A stretch of DNA of 64,000 bases from positions 434,001 through 498,000 of the forward strand of contig NZ_CAKPUG010000001.1 of NCBI RefSeq assembly GCF_934191625.1, given 5' to 3'. Of the stretch, positions 32,563 through 42,645 are shown piece by piece. The stretch comes from an uncultured Lactococcus sp. (GTDB lineage Bacteria > Bacillota > Bacilli > Lactobacillales > Streptococcaceae). The notes under the pieces were generated by a model that saw only the letters and a program-made list of their open reading frames with translations, had not been told where the DNA came from and did no database searches. How positions within the stretch are numbered: position 1 is the first letter of the stretch; each line of letters opens with the position of its first letter. Both the position numbers and the translations under genes were made by a program.

Positions 32563-32605
32563 AAAAAATGCAGCAATAGCATAACAAAAGGAAAATATAA
32601 AAAAT

Positions 32606-33262
32606 ATGTTTATAACACTTTCGATGTTTGGCTTTTTCAATGACTGGATTTCTGGTTTTTTGAATGCACCAGGCGCACACGTTTGGGTCTATGTACTCTT
32701 AGGAGCCATCATCTTTATTGAAACAGGCTTGGTCATTTTTCCATTTTTACCAGGGGATTCAATTCTCTTTTTCGTAGGATCGATGGCCGCCATGTATCCA
32801 GATAAATTATCAATGCCTCTTCTGATTTTGATTATGGGGAGTTTAGCTTTTCTGGCCAATCTTCTGAATTATGAAATTGGGCGTAAATTTGGAGATGTAA
32901 TTCCAAAACATAAAACGCTATCTAAATTTTTAAAGCCAGAGTACATTGAAGAAGCAGAGCAATTCTTTGCCAAGTGGGGCTCATGGGCTATCTTCCTCGG
33001 CCGTTTTATGCCTATCATCCGTACGGTTGTTCCTTTTACAGCAGGAACAAGCCGGATGCCACATAAAAAATTTGTTCTTTATAATTTCTTAGGTGGTTTT
33101 GCTTGGGTTATCGTAGCTTTAGGTGCGGGTTTCCTCTTTGGACAAGTGCCTTTCATCAAGAAAAACTTTGAGCTAGTCATGCTGGCAATCGTTGCCGTAT
33201 CTTTACTTCCGGCAGTGATTGGCGTTGCCAAGCGGTATTTCTCACGGCACAAAGCAGCCTAA
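32606..33262 (+). CDS. DedA-family membrane protein
   Basis: 218 residues with the DedA/SNARE-associated signature: FLPGDSILFFVGSMAA near the N-terminus, the FGRFMPIIRTVVPFTAGTSRM loop split over re-entrant helices (here FLGRFMPIIRT), and NFLGGFAWV. DedA proteins are linked to recycling of the lipid carrier undecaprenyl phosphate and to membrane homeostasis. Monocistronic, between a promoter and a terminator. Confidence 0.9.
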   Translation: MFITLSMFGFFNDWISGFLNAPGAHVWVYVLLGAIIFIETGLVIFPFLPGDSILFFVGSMAAMYPDKLSMPLLILIMGSLAFLANLLNYEIGRKFGDVIPKHKTLSKFLKPEYIEEAEQFFAKWGSWAIFLGRFMPIIRTVVPFTAGTSRMPHKKFVLYNFLGGFAWVIVALGAGFLFGQVPFIKKNFELVMLAIVAVSLLPAVIGVAKRYFSRHKAA

Positions 33263-33271
33263 AATAAGTTA

Positions 33272-33303
33272 TAATAGTATTAGGAAACTAATACTATTTT
33301 TTA
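33272..33303 (+). terminator. Terminator after the dedA-family gene
   Basis: AATAGTATTAG-GAAA-CTAATACTATT, a perfect 11-bp stem with GAAA tetraloop and T-run. A TATAAT hexamer (33270-33275) overlaps the left arm and could be a promoter for aroE. Confidence 0.85.
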
Positions 33304-33333
33304 TGTAAAAAATAAAAGGATATGGGTGGATGA

Positions 33334-34200
33334 ATGGAAATAAATGGTTATACTCGAATGGCTGCTGTGTTAGCTCACCCCATTAGACACAGTCTTTCGC
33401 CATTTATTCATAACCGTGCTTTTGAGCTGACTAATGAAAATGCTGCCTATCTGGCATGGGATTTAGAAGATGAAAAAAAACTTGGGCAGACGATTAATAA
33501 TGTCAGAACTTTGGACATGTATGGTCTAAATATCTCGATGCCTTACAAGCAAAAAGCTTTGGAATTTGTTGATGAATTATCAAAAGAAGCACAGTTGATT
33601 GGAGCAATTAACACGATTGTCAATCAGAATGGGAGATTGGTAGGTTACAATACGGATGGCAAAGGTTTCTTCAGTGCTTTAAAATTTAAACCGCTCCATA
33701 AAAAAATAACGTTAATCGGTGGTGGTGGAGCGGCGATTTCAATAATTGTTCAAGCTGCTTTACTTGGAATGCGTGAAATCATAGTTTTTGCAAGGCAATC
33801 AGGCTCTTATCCATCTTTAGAACAACGTTTGGAGAGATTGTCACACCAGACAAAGTCAACAATAAAACTTTATGACCTAAGTGATGTTTCGCGATTGCAA
33901 AAAGAAATTACGGTATCAGATTTACTTGTTAATGCAACTCCGGTTGGGATGTCTGGCGAAGCAATGCCGCTCCCTGAGTCGATTCTTTTGCCTTCAGGAA
34001 TACTGGTAGTAGACACAATATACAAGGTACGTGAAACACCATTGCTAAAATGGGCAAAGAATCAAAATAGAGCAACTGTGAATGGTCTTGGGATGCTTGT
34101 TCATCAAGCTGCAGCGTCTTTTGAGCTGTGGACGGGTAAAAAAATGCCTGTAAAACAGATAAGTCAGGAATTGGAGGTAAAAGATGAGATTAAATGTTAA
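33334..34200 (+). CDS. aroE: Shikimate dehydrogenase
   Basis: 288 residues. Substrate site [11 protein letters not shown] and catalytic Lys in [11 protein letters not shown], Asp in YNTDGKGF; the NADP site begins [11 protein letters not shown]. Converts 3-dehydroshikimate to shikimate. The glycine loop [10 protein letters not shown] differs slightly from the usual GAGGA(A/S)RA. Its 3' end overlaps aroB by 17 nt. Confidence 0.94.
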   Translation: MEINGYTRMAAVLAHPIRHSLSPFIHNRAFELTNENAAYLAWDLEDEKKLGQTINNVRTLDMYGLNISMPYKQKALEFVDELSKEAQLIGAINTIVNQNGRLVGYNTDGKGFFSALKFKPLHKKITLIGGGGAAISIIVQAALLGMREIIVFARQSGSYPSLEQRLERLSHQTKSTIKLYDLSDVSRLQKEITVSDLLVNATPVGMSGEAMPLPESILLPSGILVVDTIYKVRETPLLKWAKNQNRATVNGLGMLVHQAAASFELWTGKKMPVKQISQELEVKDEIKC

Positions 34201-35245
34201 TCTTCCAGATCATCCTTATGATATCATTATTAAGAAAGGTAGTCTGTCACATGTGGGTTCATGGGTGACAGAACTCTGGCAGCAACAAAAAATTTTACTA
34301 GTCACTGACGACAATGTGGAGCCTCTCTATGGTAACGAGGTAGTGTCCCAGTTAAGAGCTGAAGGATTTGAAGTTTTTACCTTTACTTTTCCAGCAGGAG
34401 AAGCAAGTAAAAACTTACGAACTGTTGAGAAACTTTGGAATTTTTGTGCTCAACATGGTCTTACGCGCTCTGATGGGATTATTGCTCTAGGCGGAGGTGT
34501 TGTTGGCGATTTAGCAGCTTTTGCCGCTAGCACATATATGAGAGGTATTCACTTTCTACAAATACCTACAAGTTTAACAGCTCAGGTCGATAGCTCCATC
34601 GGTGGAAAAACAGGAATTAATAGTAATTATGCTAAAAATATGATTGGGACTTTTGCCCAGCCAGATGGTGTACTGATTGACCCTGCTGTACTTCAAACTC
34701 TAGAGGGAAGGGATTTTCGTGAAGGAATTGGTGAAATCGTCAAGTGTGCCTTGATTGCCGATAAACAACTCTGGATTCGTTTAAATAAAACGAAAAATGC
34801 TGAGGAACTTCTGGAAAAAGCAGAATATTTTATTCAGGCAGCGTGTGATGTGAAACGGAAACTGGTTGTGGAGGATCAGTTTGATAAAGGTACTCGTCTC
34901 TATTTGAATTTTGGTCATACAATTGGACATGCTATTGAAGCAAGTGCTGGCTATGGACGAGTCATGCACGGTGAGGCTGTAGCTATTGGAATGGTCCAAA
35001 TAAGTAAAGTGGCAGAGAGTAAAGGACTGATGCCTAAAGGACTAACAGCTCAAATAAAAGCGATGCTCCAAAAATTTCAACTTCCTCAAAGTTATGAACC
35101 ATGGGATGAGGCAACTTTGTTTGAAATCTTAAGCCATGATAAAAAAGCGCGTGGTAAGATGATTAAGACCGTACTTGTTCCTGAAATTGGACAGGCCAAA
35201 ATACATGAAATAAACCTTCAAGAGATGAAGGAATATTTGAAATGA
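34184..35245 (+). CDS. aroB: 3-dehydroquinate synthase
   Basis: 353 residues. NAD-binding [19 protein letters not shown], the [11 protein letters not shown] loop and zinc-binding residues in EIVKCALI and [11 protein letters not shown] are intact. It cyclises DAHP to 3-dehydroquinate. GGAGGT upstream of the ATG lies within the aroE 3' end. Followed by a 454-nt stretch without genes. Confidence 0.96.
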   Translation: MRLNVNLPDHPYDIIIKKGSLSHVGSWVTELWQQQKILLVTDDNVEPLYGNEVVSQLRAEGFEVFTFTFPAGEASKNLRTVEKLWNFCAQHGLTRSDGIIALGGGVVGDLAAFAASTYMRGIHFLQIPTSLTAQVDSSIGGKTGINSNYAKNMIGTFAQPDGVLIDPAVLQTLEGRDFREGIGEIVKCALIADKQLWIRLNKTKNAEELLEKAEYFIQAACDVKRKLVVEDQFDKGTRLYLNFGHTIGHAIEASAGYGRVMHGEAVAIGMVQISKVAESKGLMPKGLTAQIKAMLQKFQLPQSYEPWDEATLFEILSHDKKARGKMIKTVLVPEIGQAKIHEINLQEMKEYLK

Positions 35246-35699
35246 AATACTGTGCATTTCTTTGTGAAAGAGACATTGGTAGAATTAAACTGAAAATGTC
35301 ATATTTAAAAAGAGGTTGAATCAGCCGATTTTACCAGTTCTCTCACTATTTTAGCAAATAGTGGAGCCTAGATTGATTTATCTTTTTATCTGTGTAAAGT
35401 TTACAAAAATGAAGTAACAAGAAAGAACATGAGTTAAAAATAATCCTTTTCAACCGGAAAAAATATCTCATATTTGTTTTTTTGTTGCAGAAAAGCTTTT
35501 TGCACAAATTGGCTAGAGTGTACTTACTGCCTTGAAATAAGACTGTAAGAAGAAACTTGTCCGGGGCACTTTTTATTGGAGTTTATCAAATGGTGTGACC
35601 TACATCACAGCTTTTGGTAAAAGTTTAGCTAAAAAAGCCGATAAAGTTCTTTTACAGGTCGTAATTAAATTACAATGGAGAAAATAACTAAAAATTATC
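35246..35699. other. 454-nt gene-free gap inside the aro region
   Basis: No reading frame with a ribosome-binding site and no recognisable RNA family. Visible elements: a perfect 8-bp hairpin CACTATTT-TAGC-AAATAGTG (35344-35363) without a T-run, and the palindrome TGTGA-N6-TCACA (35594-35609). No clear terminator follows aroB, and no clear sigma-A promoter precedes the next gene. Confidence 0.6.
35594..35609. promoter_or_regulatory. TGTGA-N6-TCACA palindrome (CRP/FNR-type site)
   Basis: Perfect 5-bp arms at the spacing used by CRP/FNR-family regulators, 90 nt before the transporter start. Lactococci have FNR-like Flp proteins; which protein binds here is unknown. Confidence 0.5.
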
Positions 35700-36626
35700 A
35701 TGTTTGTCTATCTTGGAATAGCACTTTTTGCGGGTTTTTTACTAGCAAACCAAAACCCGATTAATGCCGATCTTCGCAAAAATGTTAATTCCCCTTTTTG
35801 GGCATCAACCATTTCTCAAATTATTGGGGTTGTTTTCTTAGGTACGATCTCATTACTTTTAACTGGTGATTTGTTCCCTTCGGCAGAATTTGTCCAGTCT
35901 CATCCAGCTTGGATATGGATTGGGGGGCTACTCGGTCCCGTCTATGTTACATCTAATGTCTTTCTTTTTCCTCGACTGGGTGCTGTACAAACAGTTATCT
36001 TACCAATTTTGGGACAAATATTGACGGGTGTTGTCATTGACAGCTTTGGCTGGTTTTATGCGGTCCAAATTCCGATGAGCCCAATTCGTATATTAGGAAT
36101 TATTGTTACGATACTTGGTCTTTTTATTGCTGTTGTCTTACCTAGTTTACGTGATAAGACAGAACAAATTGAAACCGAACTCAATTTGGTGTTATGGCGT
36201 TTTTGGGCAATAATATCAGGAGCATTTACTGCGGTTCAGCAGGCTATTAATGGACATTTGGGTACATTATTGCATCGGCCATTTCAGGCTTCATTTATGT
36301 CTTTCTTTATTGGGCTTATTGCGATTGTTTGTGTGACTTTAGTGATAGAGCGCCGCTTAATTAGGAAAGTTGAATTAGGTAAGATAAAAAAATGGAATAT
36401 ACTAGGTGGTATCTGGGGTGCTTTCTTTGTGCTTGGCGCAGTTTTAGCAGTCCCCCAAATAGGTGCAGGCCTAAATATAATGATGGCATTACTTGGTCAA
36501 ATTATTGGTTCAATGTTAGTGCAACAGTTTGGATGGTGGCGCTCCGATCGCTATCCGATACGATTCATACAAGTTGTAGGAGTTGCTGTAATGTTGATAG
36601 GAATTGTTTGTATAAAATTTTTGTGA
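35700..36626 (+). CDS. YdcZ-type (DUF606) DMT-superfamily transporter
   Basis: 308 residues with about ten hydrophobic segments. Two halves (about 1-145 and 165-308) each resemble a DUF606/YdcZ unit; NPINADLRKNVNSPFWAS and QQAINGHLGTLLHRPFQAS are the matching copies. It is probably an inner-membrane transporter of unknown substrate. No ribosome-binding site lies close to the ATG (GGAG is about 20 nt away), so the start is uncertain. It overlaps no gene but precedes the DUF1054 gene by 6 nt. Confidence 0.8.
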   Translation: MFVYLGIALFAGFLLANQNPINADLRKNVNSPFWASTISQIIGVVFLGTISLLLTGDLFPSAEFVQSHPAWIWIGGLLGPVYVTSNVFLFPRLGAVQTVILPILGQILTGVVIDSFGWFYAVQIPMSPIRILGIIVTILGLFIAVVLPSLRDKTEQIETELNLVLWRFWAIISGAFTAVQQAINGHLGTLLHRPFQASFMSFFIGLIAIVCVTLVIERRLIRKVELGKIKKWNILGGIWGAFFVLGAVLAVPQIGAGLNIMMALLGQIIGSMLVQQFGWWRSDRYPIRFIQVVGVAVMLIGIVCIKFL

Positions 36627-36632
36627 GGAAAT

Positions 36633-37223
36633 ATGTTTAGAAAAGAATCATTTGAAATCTTTGATATAGAAGGATTGGAAATGCGTATGCAAGGCATACG
36701 TGCTGAAATTCAGCCTATTTTTATGGAAATAGGAGAACTGCTAAAAGAAAGAATAAAGCAGTCGTTCCCACAACAGGAGTTTTACCTGCATATTGCACAG
36801 CATCGTCGGCGGACAAGCAATGCACCTGAAAACACGTGGTCTGCTATTGGCACACAAAAACGTGGCTATAAAATGGAACCCCATTTCCAATTAGGGATTT
36901 GGCAAGAGTACGTATTTATTTACCTTTCAATCATTGATCAACCAAAAGGACAAGCAGATTACGCTCAGAGATTGAGTTCGGATATCTCTTTACCCAAAGA
37001 TTTTGTTCTTTCTAAAGATCATACTAGGTCTGAATTTTATGAAAGTAGTCATCTTGAAGAATTCATTACACGTTTAAAAAATGTAAAAAAATCAGAGTTA
37101 GAGATGGGCAGAGTTTGGAAAGCTGAGCGTTTTGATGGTCGACAAGACGATGTAATATTACAGGAGATGATCGAAACCATCGATGATCTGCTGCCAATCT
37201 ATCAAATAATAATGGAGGATTAA
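36633..37223 (+). CDS. DUF1054 (YktB/UPF0637) protein
   Basis: 196 residues matching the DUF1054 family by its central [20 protein letters not shown] and the [17 protein letters not shown] stretch. Function unknown, cytoplasmic. It lies between the YdcZ transporter gene and aroC (1 nt before the aroC ATG), so aroC is likely co-transcribed with it. Confidence 0.83.
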   Translation: MFRKESFEIFDIEGLEMRMQGIRAEIQPIFMEIGELLKERIKQSFPQQEFYLHIAQHRRRTSNAPENTWSAIGTQKRGYKMEPHFQLGIWQEYVFIYLSIIDQPKGQADYAQRLSSDISLPKDFVLSKDHTRSEFYESSHLEEFITRLKNVKKSELEMGRVWKAERFDGRQDDVILQEMIETIDDLLPIYQIIMED

Positions 37224-37224
37224 G

Positions 37225-38394
37225 ATGCGCTTTTTTACAGCAGGTGAATCTCACGGCCCACGTTTGACAGCAATCATTGAGGGATTGCCGGCAGGTCTTC
37301 CTCTTCGAGCTTCTGATATTAATGTTGAATTGAAGCGCCGTCAAGGGGGGTACGGACGAGGCGGACGCATGAAGATAGAATCTGATCAGGTTGAAATTAC
37401 CAGTGGTTTGCGTCATGGTAAAACTTTGGGAAGCCCACTTACCCTCAATGTGACCAATCGTGACTTCACACATTGGACGGAAATTATGGCTGCGGAAGAA
37501 GTTGATGATGCCGTCAAGAGACAACGTAAATTGACAAAACCTCGACCAGGACATGCTGACTTGGTAGGGGGAATGAAGTATGAATTTAAGGATTTGCGCA
37601 ATACACTCGAGCGCTCCTCTGCTCGTGAAACAACGATGAGAGTAGCTATAGGCGCTGTGGCCAAAATCTTGCTTCAACAGCTTGATATCGATTTAGCTTA
37701 TCATGTGGTTAATTTTGGAGGAAAAGATGTTGCTGCTCAACTTCCTACACTCACTGTGGACGAAATCAAAGCAAAGGCTGGCACTAATGATTTATCTATC
37801 GTAGATACTTCTAAAGCTGAGGAAATCCGTTCCTATATTGATGAAATAAAAAGAGCCGGTGATACAATAGGAGGGATTGTAGAGGTTCGGGTCACGAATG
37901 TTCCGGCTGGACTTGGTTCTTACGTACATTTTGATCGTAAATTAGATGCTAAAATTGCTGCTGCTGTCGTTTCTATCAATGCCTTTAAAGGAGTAGAGTT
38001 TGGGCTTGGCTTTGAAGCAGGGCGACTCCAAGGGAGCAAAGTCATGGACGAGATTCTTTGGACAGAGGAAGCAGGGTACAGCCGAAAAAGCAATAATCTT
38101 GGCGGATTTGAAGGGGGAATGTCTAATGGAGAAGACCTTATTATCCGAGGGGTTATGAAACCCATACCAACCTTATATAAACCGCTCATGTCAGTTAATA
38201 CGGAAACACATACAGCTTACAAAGCCAGCGTTGAACGTTCGGATCCCACTGCTCTTCCAGCGGCTGGAGTAGTAATGGAAAATGTTGTTGCTACAGTATT
38301 AGCACAAGAAATTTGTGACAAATTTTCAAGTGATAGTTTTAGAGAGTTAAAAGAAGCTTTTCAAAACTATAAGGAGCGCTTGAAAAACTTTTGA
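37225..38394 (+). CDS. aroC: Chorismate synthase
   Basis: 389 residues. FMN/substrate motifs [14 protein letters not shown] at the N-terminus, [24 protein letters not shown] and the C-terminal [17 protein letters not shown]. It converts EPSP to chorismate, using reduced FMN. GGAGG lies 6 nt before the ATG, within the end of the DUF1054 gene. Last gene before a terminator; aroA and aroK are about 6 kb downstream. Confidence 0.97.
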   Translation: MRFFTAGESHGPRLTAIIEGLPAGLPLRASDINVELKRRQGGYGRGGRMKIESDQVEITSGLRHGKTLGSPLTLNVTNRDFTHWTEIMAAEEVDDAVKRQRKLTKPRPGHADLVGGMKYEFKDLRNTLERSSARETTMRVAIGAVAKILLQQLDIDLAYHVVNFGGKDVAAQLPTLTVDEIKAKAGTNDLSIVDTSKAEEIRSYIDEIKRAGDTIGGIVEVRVTNVPAGLGSYVHFDRKLDAKIAAAVVSINAFKGVEFGLGFEAGRLQGSKVMDEILWTEEAGYSRKSNNLGGFEGGMSNGEDLIIRGVMKPIPTLYKPLMSVNTETHTAYKASVERSDPTALPAAGVVMENVVATVLAQEICDKFSSDSFRELKEAFQNYKERLKNF

Positions 38395-38398
38395 TGAA

Positions 38399-38437
38399 AT
38401 AAAAACTAGTCTCAAAAAGAAGAGCTAGTTTTTTTAT
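38399..38437 (+). terminator. Terminator of the aroC transcript
   Basis: AAAAACTAG/CTAGTTTTT arms around a 16-nt loop, then T-run. Confidence 0.85.
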
Positions 38438-38528
38438 TACAAAACTGTAAGTTTGCAGAAAATATAATTTGTTAGAATAAAAGGGTAGGGTTAAGAAAAA
38501 CAAAACCTAGTAGGAAAGAGGTAACAAA

Positions 38529-38879
38529 ATGAAAAAAGTATTATTTGGCTTACTTGCTCTGGTAGTAGTTATTGGTGGCCTAGGATATGGCTGGTACAAA
38601 TCAAGCTACGGAGGCACAGAACGTTATGTGAAAATTACGCAAGATGGAACCAAAAAAGTCGGGAAAAGCGACTCAGGTGAACGCTTCGTCAACTACGAAT
38701 ATGATCTTCCTTCTTATGACAAAAATGGTGAAGCGAAAGATGTTTCATTCACAGCAACCCATAACTTACGTAAAGAAGCTTATCTTAAAGTGACAGACAA
38801 TAAAACAAAAGGCATAACAAATTGGGAAGAAGTTCAAAAAAATGATATTCCAAGTAAAGCAAAAGATAAATTAAATTAA
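38529..38879 (+). CDS. YxeA-family (DUF1093) secreted/anchored protein
   Basis: 116 residues: N-terminal hydrophobic signal anchor (about 3-22) and a small extracellular domain with YGGTERYVKITQDGTK and YEYDLPSYDKNGEAKDVSF, the YxeA signature. The family often accompanies Bce-type transporters. It lies 27 nt before the ATPase gene and is probably the first gene of that operon; it may correspond to YsaD of L. lactis. Confidence 0.8.
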   Translation: MKKVLFGLLALVVVIGGLGYGWYKSSYGGTERYVKITQDGTKKVGKSDSGERFVNYEYDLPSYDKNGEAKDVSFTATHNLRKEAYLKVTDNKTKGITNWEEVQKNDIPSKAKDKLN

Positions 38880-38906
38880 TCATTTAAATGTAATAAGGGA
38901 GAAAAA

Positions 38907-39695
38907 ATGCTATTAGAAGTTAAACATATTAAAAAAGTTTTCAAAACACGTTTTTCAAAGGAAGAAACAACAGCTCTTGCTGATATCGATTTTTCTGTCG
39001 AAGAAGGTGAGTACATTGCCATTATGGGGGAATCAGGTTCAGGTAAAACAACCCTTTTGAATATCTTATCAACTTTAGAAAAACCAACAGCTGGACAAGT
39101 TTTACTTTCAGGACGTGATATTACAGCCATTAAAGACAAAGATATCTCAGCATTCCGTCGGGAGCACCTGGGCTTTGTCTTTCAAGACTTCAACCTTTTG
39201 GATACTTTATCTGTAAGAGACAATATCTATCTTCCGATGGTACTTTCTAAAGCACCAGTAAAGAAAATGAAAGCACGACTGGAAAACTTAGCGCCTAAGT
39301 TGAATATCGAGACTCTTTTAGAAAAACAGCCTTTTGAATTATCTGGAGGGCAAAAACAGCGTGTAGCAGTTGCGCGTGCTCTGATTTCTCAGCCAGATCT
39401 TGTTTTGGCGGACGAGCCAACAGCAGCGCTGGACTATAAAAACTCTGAAAGTTTACTTGAACTTTTCGAAAATATCAATGATGCTGGTCAAACAATTATC
39501 ATGGTAACTCACTCAAGCTTAGCTGCAAGTCACGCAAAACGTGTACTTTTCATTAAAGACGGTATGCTCTATCATCAACTTTATCGTGGCGATAAGTCCT
39601 CAACAGAGTTTGCAAAAGAAATTACTTTGTCAATGACTTCATTCTTGGGTGCTTCAGCAGACCCAAGCGAAACGGAGGTAGCAAATAATGCTTAG
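38907..39695 (+). CDS. Bce-type antimicrobial-peptide ABC transporter ATPase
   Basis: 262 residues: Walker A GESGSGKTT, signature LSGGQKQR, Walker B LVLADEPTAALD, switch VTHSS. Belongs to the MacB/BceA group, resembling YsaC of L. lactis, which with YsaB protects against cell-wall peptides. The C-terminal extension past the switch contacts the permease. Overlaps the permease gene by 8 nt. Confidence 0.9.
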   Translation: MLLEVKHIKKVFKTRFSKEETTALADIDFSVEEGEYIAIMGESGSGKTTLLNILSTLEKPTAGQVLLSGRDITAIKDKDISAFRREHLGFVFQDFNLLDTLSVRDNIYLPMVLSKAPVKKMKARLENLAPKLNIETLLEKQPFELSGGQKQRVAVARALISQPDLVLADEPTAALDYKNSESLLELFENINDAGQTIIMVTHSSLAASHAKRVLFIKDGMLYHQLYRGDKSSTEFAKEITLSMTSFLGASADPSETEVANNA

Positions 39696-41661
39696 TTTTA
39701 AACTGGCAGTACAAAATCTGAAGAAGGGGTTGAAATCATTTGCGCCTTTCATAGTAGCGAGCGTAACGATGTTTGTCTTACTTTTTGTTACTGCCGCAAT
39801 TGCACTTTCTCCCTCACTTGATAAAATGAAGGGTGGCGCAGCAGTTTCACAAATGATGTCTTTTGCGATGTGGATTTTGGCTATATTTGGTGGGATAATT
39901 CTCGTCTATAGTTATCGCTTCTTACAATTGCAACGCTCACGTGAATTTGGCCTTTACGATATTCTAGGGCTGGGTAAGAAGAAAATTGCCCTTGTTTCTT
40001 TCTTTGAGCTTGTGATGAGCTACATTGCGACGGTCATTATCGGTACAATTGTTGGGATTGCTTTCTCTAAGTTCCTTTTCCTTATCTTTATTAATATGAT
40101 TGGCGAAAGTAACTTTAATTTAGCAATTACACCAGCTGCTATTTTAATGGTCGCAGCGATTTTCTTACTCTTCTTTGCCGTTCTTCTTGTTATTGGTACA
40201 TTTATCATTTGGAAGTCCTCAAGTCTTGACTTATTAAGAGAATCATCTAAAGGTGAAAAAGAACCTAAGTCAAATATTTTCATGGCCTTGATTGGTATTG
40301 TTTTACTAGTAGTTGGCTATGGCTTAGCCCTAAATGTCGATAATCCAGTTAAAGCTATGTCGACTTTCTTCCTTGCAGTACTTGCGGTTATTTTGGGAAC
40401 ATACTTTTTCTATATCAGCTTTACTGTGTGGTATTTGAAATGGCGTAAAAAACGTAATTCTTATTATAAGCCTCAAAACTTTATCACGATTAGCTCAATG
40501 CTTTACCGTATGAAAGCAAATGCCGTTGGTTTAGCGAATATCACTATTCTTTTGTCAATGACTTTAGTGACATTGGTGGTTACAATTGGAATTTTCTTTG
40601 GGTCAACTCAAACTGTAGAACGCTCTTTTCCAAAAGAGGGCCAATATACAGTTTATTCGCAAGCACAAACAGGCAATCAGCTGGCGCAAAACTTACAAGA
40701 AAAAGCGGACCAAGCTGGCGTAGATGTATCAAACATCTCAACAGCTTTAAGTGTTGAATTTTTAATGGGTGATGGTCAAAAAGCAGGAGAAAATACTTTA
40801 AATATTTCTCCAACAGGTGATCAAAAAACAGCTGTTCAGTTTTCAATGACAACGTTACAGACATTGAAAAACTTGAATGAAAATGTTGCCGAGCTTTCTG
40901 ATAATCAAATTAATATAGTTGATTACTTAGGTGCTTATCCAAAACTAAAAGAATTTAACTGGTTTGGAACTAAATATGAAGTGAACGACATCATGGCTAG
41001 TCAGGATTTAAAAAAATATCCTATTATGATGAATATAGCAACACCGCTCCTTCTTATCTTCCCAAATGATGAAGCTTTACATCAAGCTCTCAATGTTTAT
41101 AATAAAGCTAACAATGAGGGTGACCAATCTTATCAAGCGACCCCATCTGTGACCGTTAACTATGATATTGCTGAAAAAGATCAAGAAAAATTAACAAAGG
41201 CCTTCCAAAATAATGATGGCGATCATATGATTAGTTTCCGATCAGATGAGTTAAAAGAAGTTAAAACTGGTATTGGTGCCTTTGTCTTTATTGGCTTGGT
41301 TCTTGGTATTAGCTTTATCTTAGGTGCTGCCCTAATCATCTATTACAAACAGTTATCAGAAGGTGTACAAGATAAACGTTCGTTCAAGATCCTACAAGAA
41401 GTAGGCTTATCAAAAGAACAAGTATCTAAAACAATCAAGTCACAAGTAAGCATGATTTTCTTATTGCCGATTGCTATGACAATCGTACATTTCAGTTTTG
41501 CTTATATCATGATCAGTAAGCTTATTGAAATATTCGGAATCATGGATAGTCAGCTAATTCTTTGGGTCAGCTTAGTTACAATTGCAGCTTTAGCCTTTAT
41601 CTACTGGTTAATCTATAAAGGAACAAGCCGCGTATATTATAATATTGTGGAGAAAAAATAA
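39688..41661 (+). CDS. Bce-type ABC transporter permease
   Basis: 657 residues. About ten membrane segments in the BceB pattern: one N-terminal helix (19-40), three (58-75, 108-135, 150-175), three more (200-215, 225-245, 285-305), a ~220-residue extracellular domain (about 310-530), then three C-terminal helices (535-555, 595-620, 630-650). It carries FtsX-like regions. The extracellular domain is the peptide-sensing element. The kinase encoded downstream has almost no sensor of its own and should depend on this permease. Confidence 0.9.
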   Translation: MLSFKLAVQNLKKGLKSFAPFIVASVTMFVLLFVTAAIALSPSLDKMKGGAAVSQMMSFAMWILAIFGGIILVYSYRFLQLQRSREFGLYDILGLGKKKIALVSFFELVMSYIATVIIGTIVGIAFSKFLFLIFINMIGESNFNLAITPAAILMVAAIFLLFFAVLLVIGTFIIWKSSSLDLLRESSKGEKEPKSNIFMALIGIVLLVVGYGLALNVDNPVKAMSTFFLAVLAVILGTYFFYISFTVWYLKWRKKRNSYYKPQNFITISSMLYRMKANAVGLANITILLSMTLVTLVVTIGIFFGSTQTVERSFPKEGQYTVYSQAQTGNQLAQNLQEKADQAGVDVSNISTALSVEFLMGDGQKAGENTLNISPTGDQKTAVQFSMTTLQTLKNLNENVAELSDNQINIVDYLGAYPKLKEFNWFGTKYEVNDIMASQDLKKYPIMMNIATPLLLIFPNDEALHQALNVYNKANNEGDQSYQATPSVTVNYDIAEKDQEKLTKAFQNNDGDHMISFRSDELKEVKTGIGAFVFIGLVLGISFILGAALIIYYKQLSEGVQDKRSFKILQEVGLSKEQVSKTIKSQVSMIFLLPIAMTIVHFSFAYIMISKLIEIFGIMDSQLILWVSLVTIAALAFIYWLIYKGTSRVYYNIVEKK

Positions 41662-41880
41662 ATGGAAAAAATACCCTATTACTTACTGGTCCTTGGTGGC
41701 TCACTTACTGTTCTTACTTTCTGTGCCTGGTATGTCTGGGGGATAATTCAATTTATTCAAAGAAAGATTAAGAACTGCAAGGATATCAAACTTTTACAGT
41801 CTTTAGCCCTTGGTTTACATATTCTTTCACTTCTTATTATTGTTGGCTTAGGCTACTATGGCTTTACAACTTTTTACTAA
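41662..41880 (+). CDS. Small two-helix membrane protein of the Bce module
   Basis: 72 residues with two membrane helices (about 5-27 and 50-70) and a basic cytoplasmic loop QRKIKNCKDIKLLQ. Its ATG follows the permease stop immediately, and a terminator follows its own stop, so it belongs to the transporter operon. Family not recognised; an accessory subunit is plausible. Confidence 0.65.
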   Translation: MEKIPYYLLVLGGSLTVLTFCAWYVWGIIQFIQRKIKNCKDIKLLQSLALGLHILSLLIIVGLGYYGFTTFY

Positions 41881-41908
41881 AAATCAGATGGAATCATCTG
41901 GTTTTTTT
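41880..41908 (+). terminator. Terminator of the Bce transporter operon
   Basis: AAATCAGATG-GAAT-CATCTGGTTT then T-run. Confidence 0.85.
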
Positions 41909-41911
41909 ATA

Positions 41912-41920
41912 TGTTATAAT
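41912..41920 (+). promoter_or_regulatory. Extended -10 promoter of the Bce two-component genes
   Basis: TGtTATAAT directly after the terminator, with no good -35; 69 nt before the response-regulator start. Confidence 0.6.
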
Positions 41921-41988
41921 AGGAGAAAGAAAATTTGATAGTAAAAAATGAACAAGAAATAGTTGATACGAAAGTTCGGGAGGAAAAA

Positions 41989-42645
41989 ATGCCCAAAATT
42001 TTTATTGTGGAAGACGACAAAACAATTGTTAAAATGTTGACCAATGTCTTAAAAAGTGAATTTCAGGTCTATTCTGTTTTAAATTTTCGGGCAGTCAAGC
42101 AGGAAATATTGGAAGCAGATCCGGACTTGGTACTGATGGATATTGGTTTACCCTTTTATAATGGTTTTTATTGGACAACAGAGTTACGCAAAGTCTCACA
42201 AATTCCGATTATTTTTATCTCATCTATGAGTGACGATATGAACCAAGTCACAGCAATGAATCAAGGAGCAGATGATTTTGTTACAAAACCTTTCTCCTTA
42301 GATATCTTGCAGGCTAAAATAAAAGCATTACTTCGCCGCTCTTACAATTTCTCAGGCCCCGAAAAATTAGAATTTGCTGGCTTTATTCTATCTGATAACA
42401 TGGTAAAATCAGGAGAAAATCAGATTGATCTCACCCCTTCTGAAAACAAAATTCTTAGTGTCCTTTTTAGGGCCAATGGATCTATTGTCACCAAAGAAGC
42501 TATTCTCCAGGAACTGTGGCAAACAGATGAGTTTATCGACAGTAATACTTTAAATGTGAAAATGACTCGTCTACGTAAAAAACTAGCGGAAATTGGTTTT
42601 GCACATTTGGTAACGAAGCGAGGTGTAGGTTATGCCTTGGAGTAA
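41989..42645 (+). CDS. BceR-like response regulator (OmpR family)
   Basis: 218 residues from ATG 41989, set by GGGAGG 5 nt upstream. The frame extends to a TTG at 41935 without a ribosome-binding site. Receiver: IVEDDK pocket, phospho-Asp in LVLMDIGLPFYNGF, Thr/Ser in FISSM, Lys in TKPFS; winged helix from about 125. It should activate the adjacent transporter operon when peptides are detected. Resembles LlrG of L. lactis. Its 3' end overlaps the kinase gene by 14 nt. Confidence 0.9.
   Translation: MPKIFIVEDDKTIVKMLTNVLKSEFQVYSVLNFRAVKQEILEADPDLVLMDIGLPFYNGFYWTTELRKVSQIPIIFISSMSDDMNQVTAMNQGADDFVTKPFSLDILQAKIKALLRRSYNFSGPEKLEFAGFILSDNMVKSGENQIDLTPSENKILSVLFRANGSIVTKEAILQELWQTDEFIDSNTLNVKMTRLRKKLAEIGFAHLVTKRGVGYALE

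Noticed and set aside
37066..37677. 203-residue minus-strand frame over the DUF1054 and aroC genes
   Set aside because: It spans two real genes in antisense and has no promoter or known motif.
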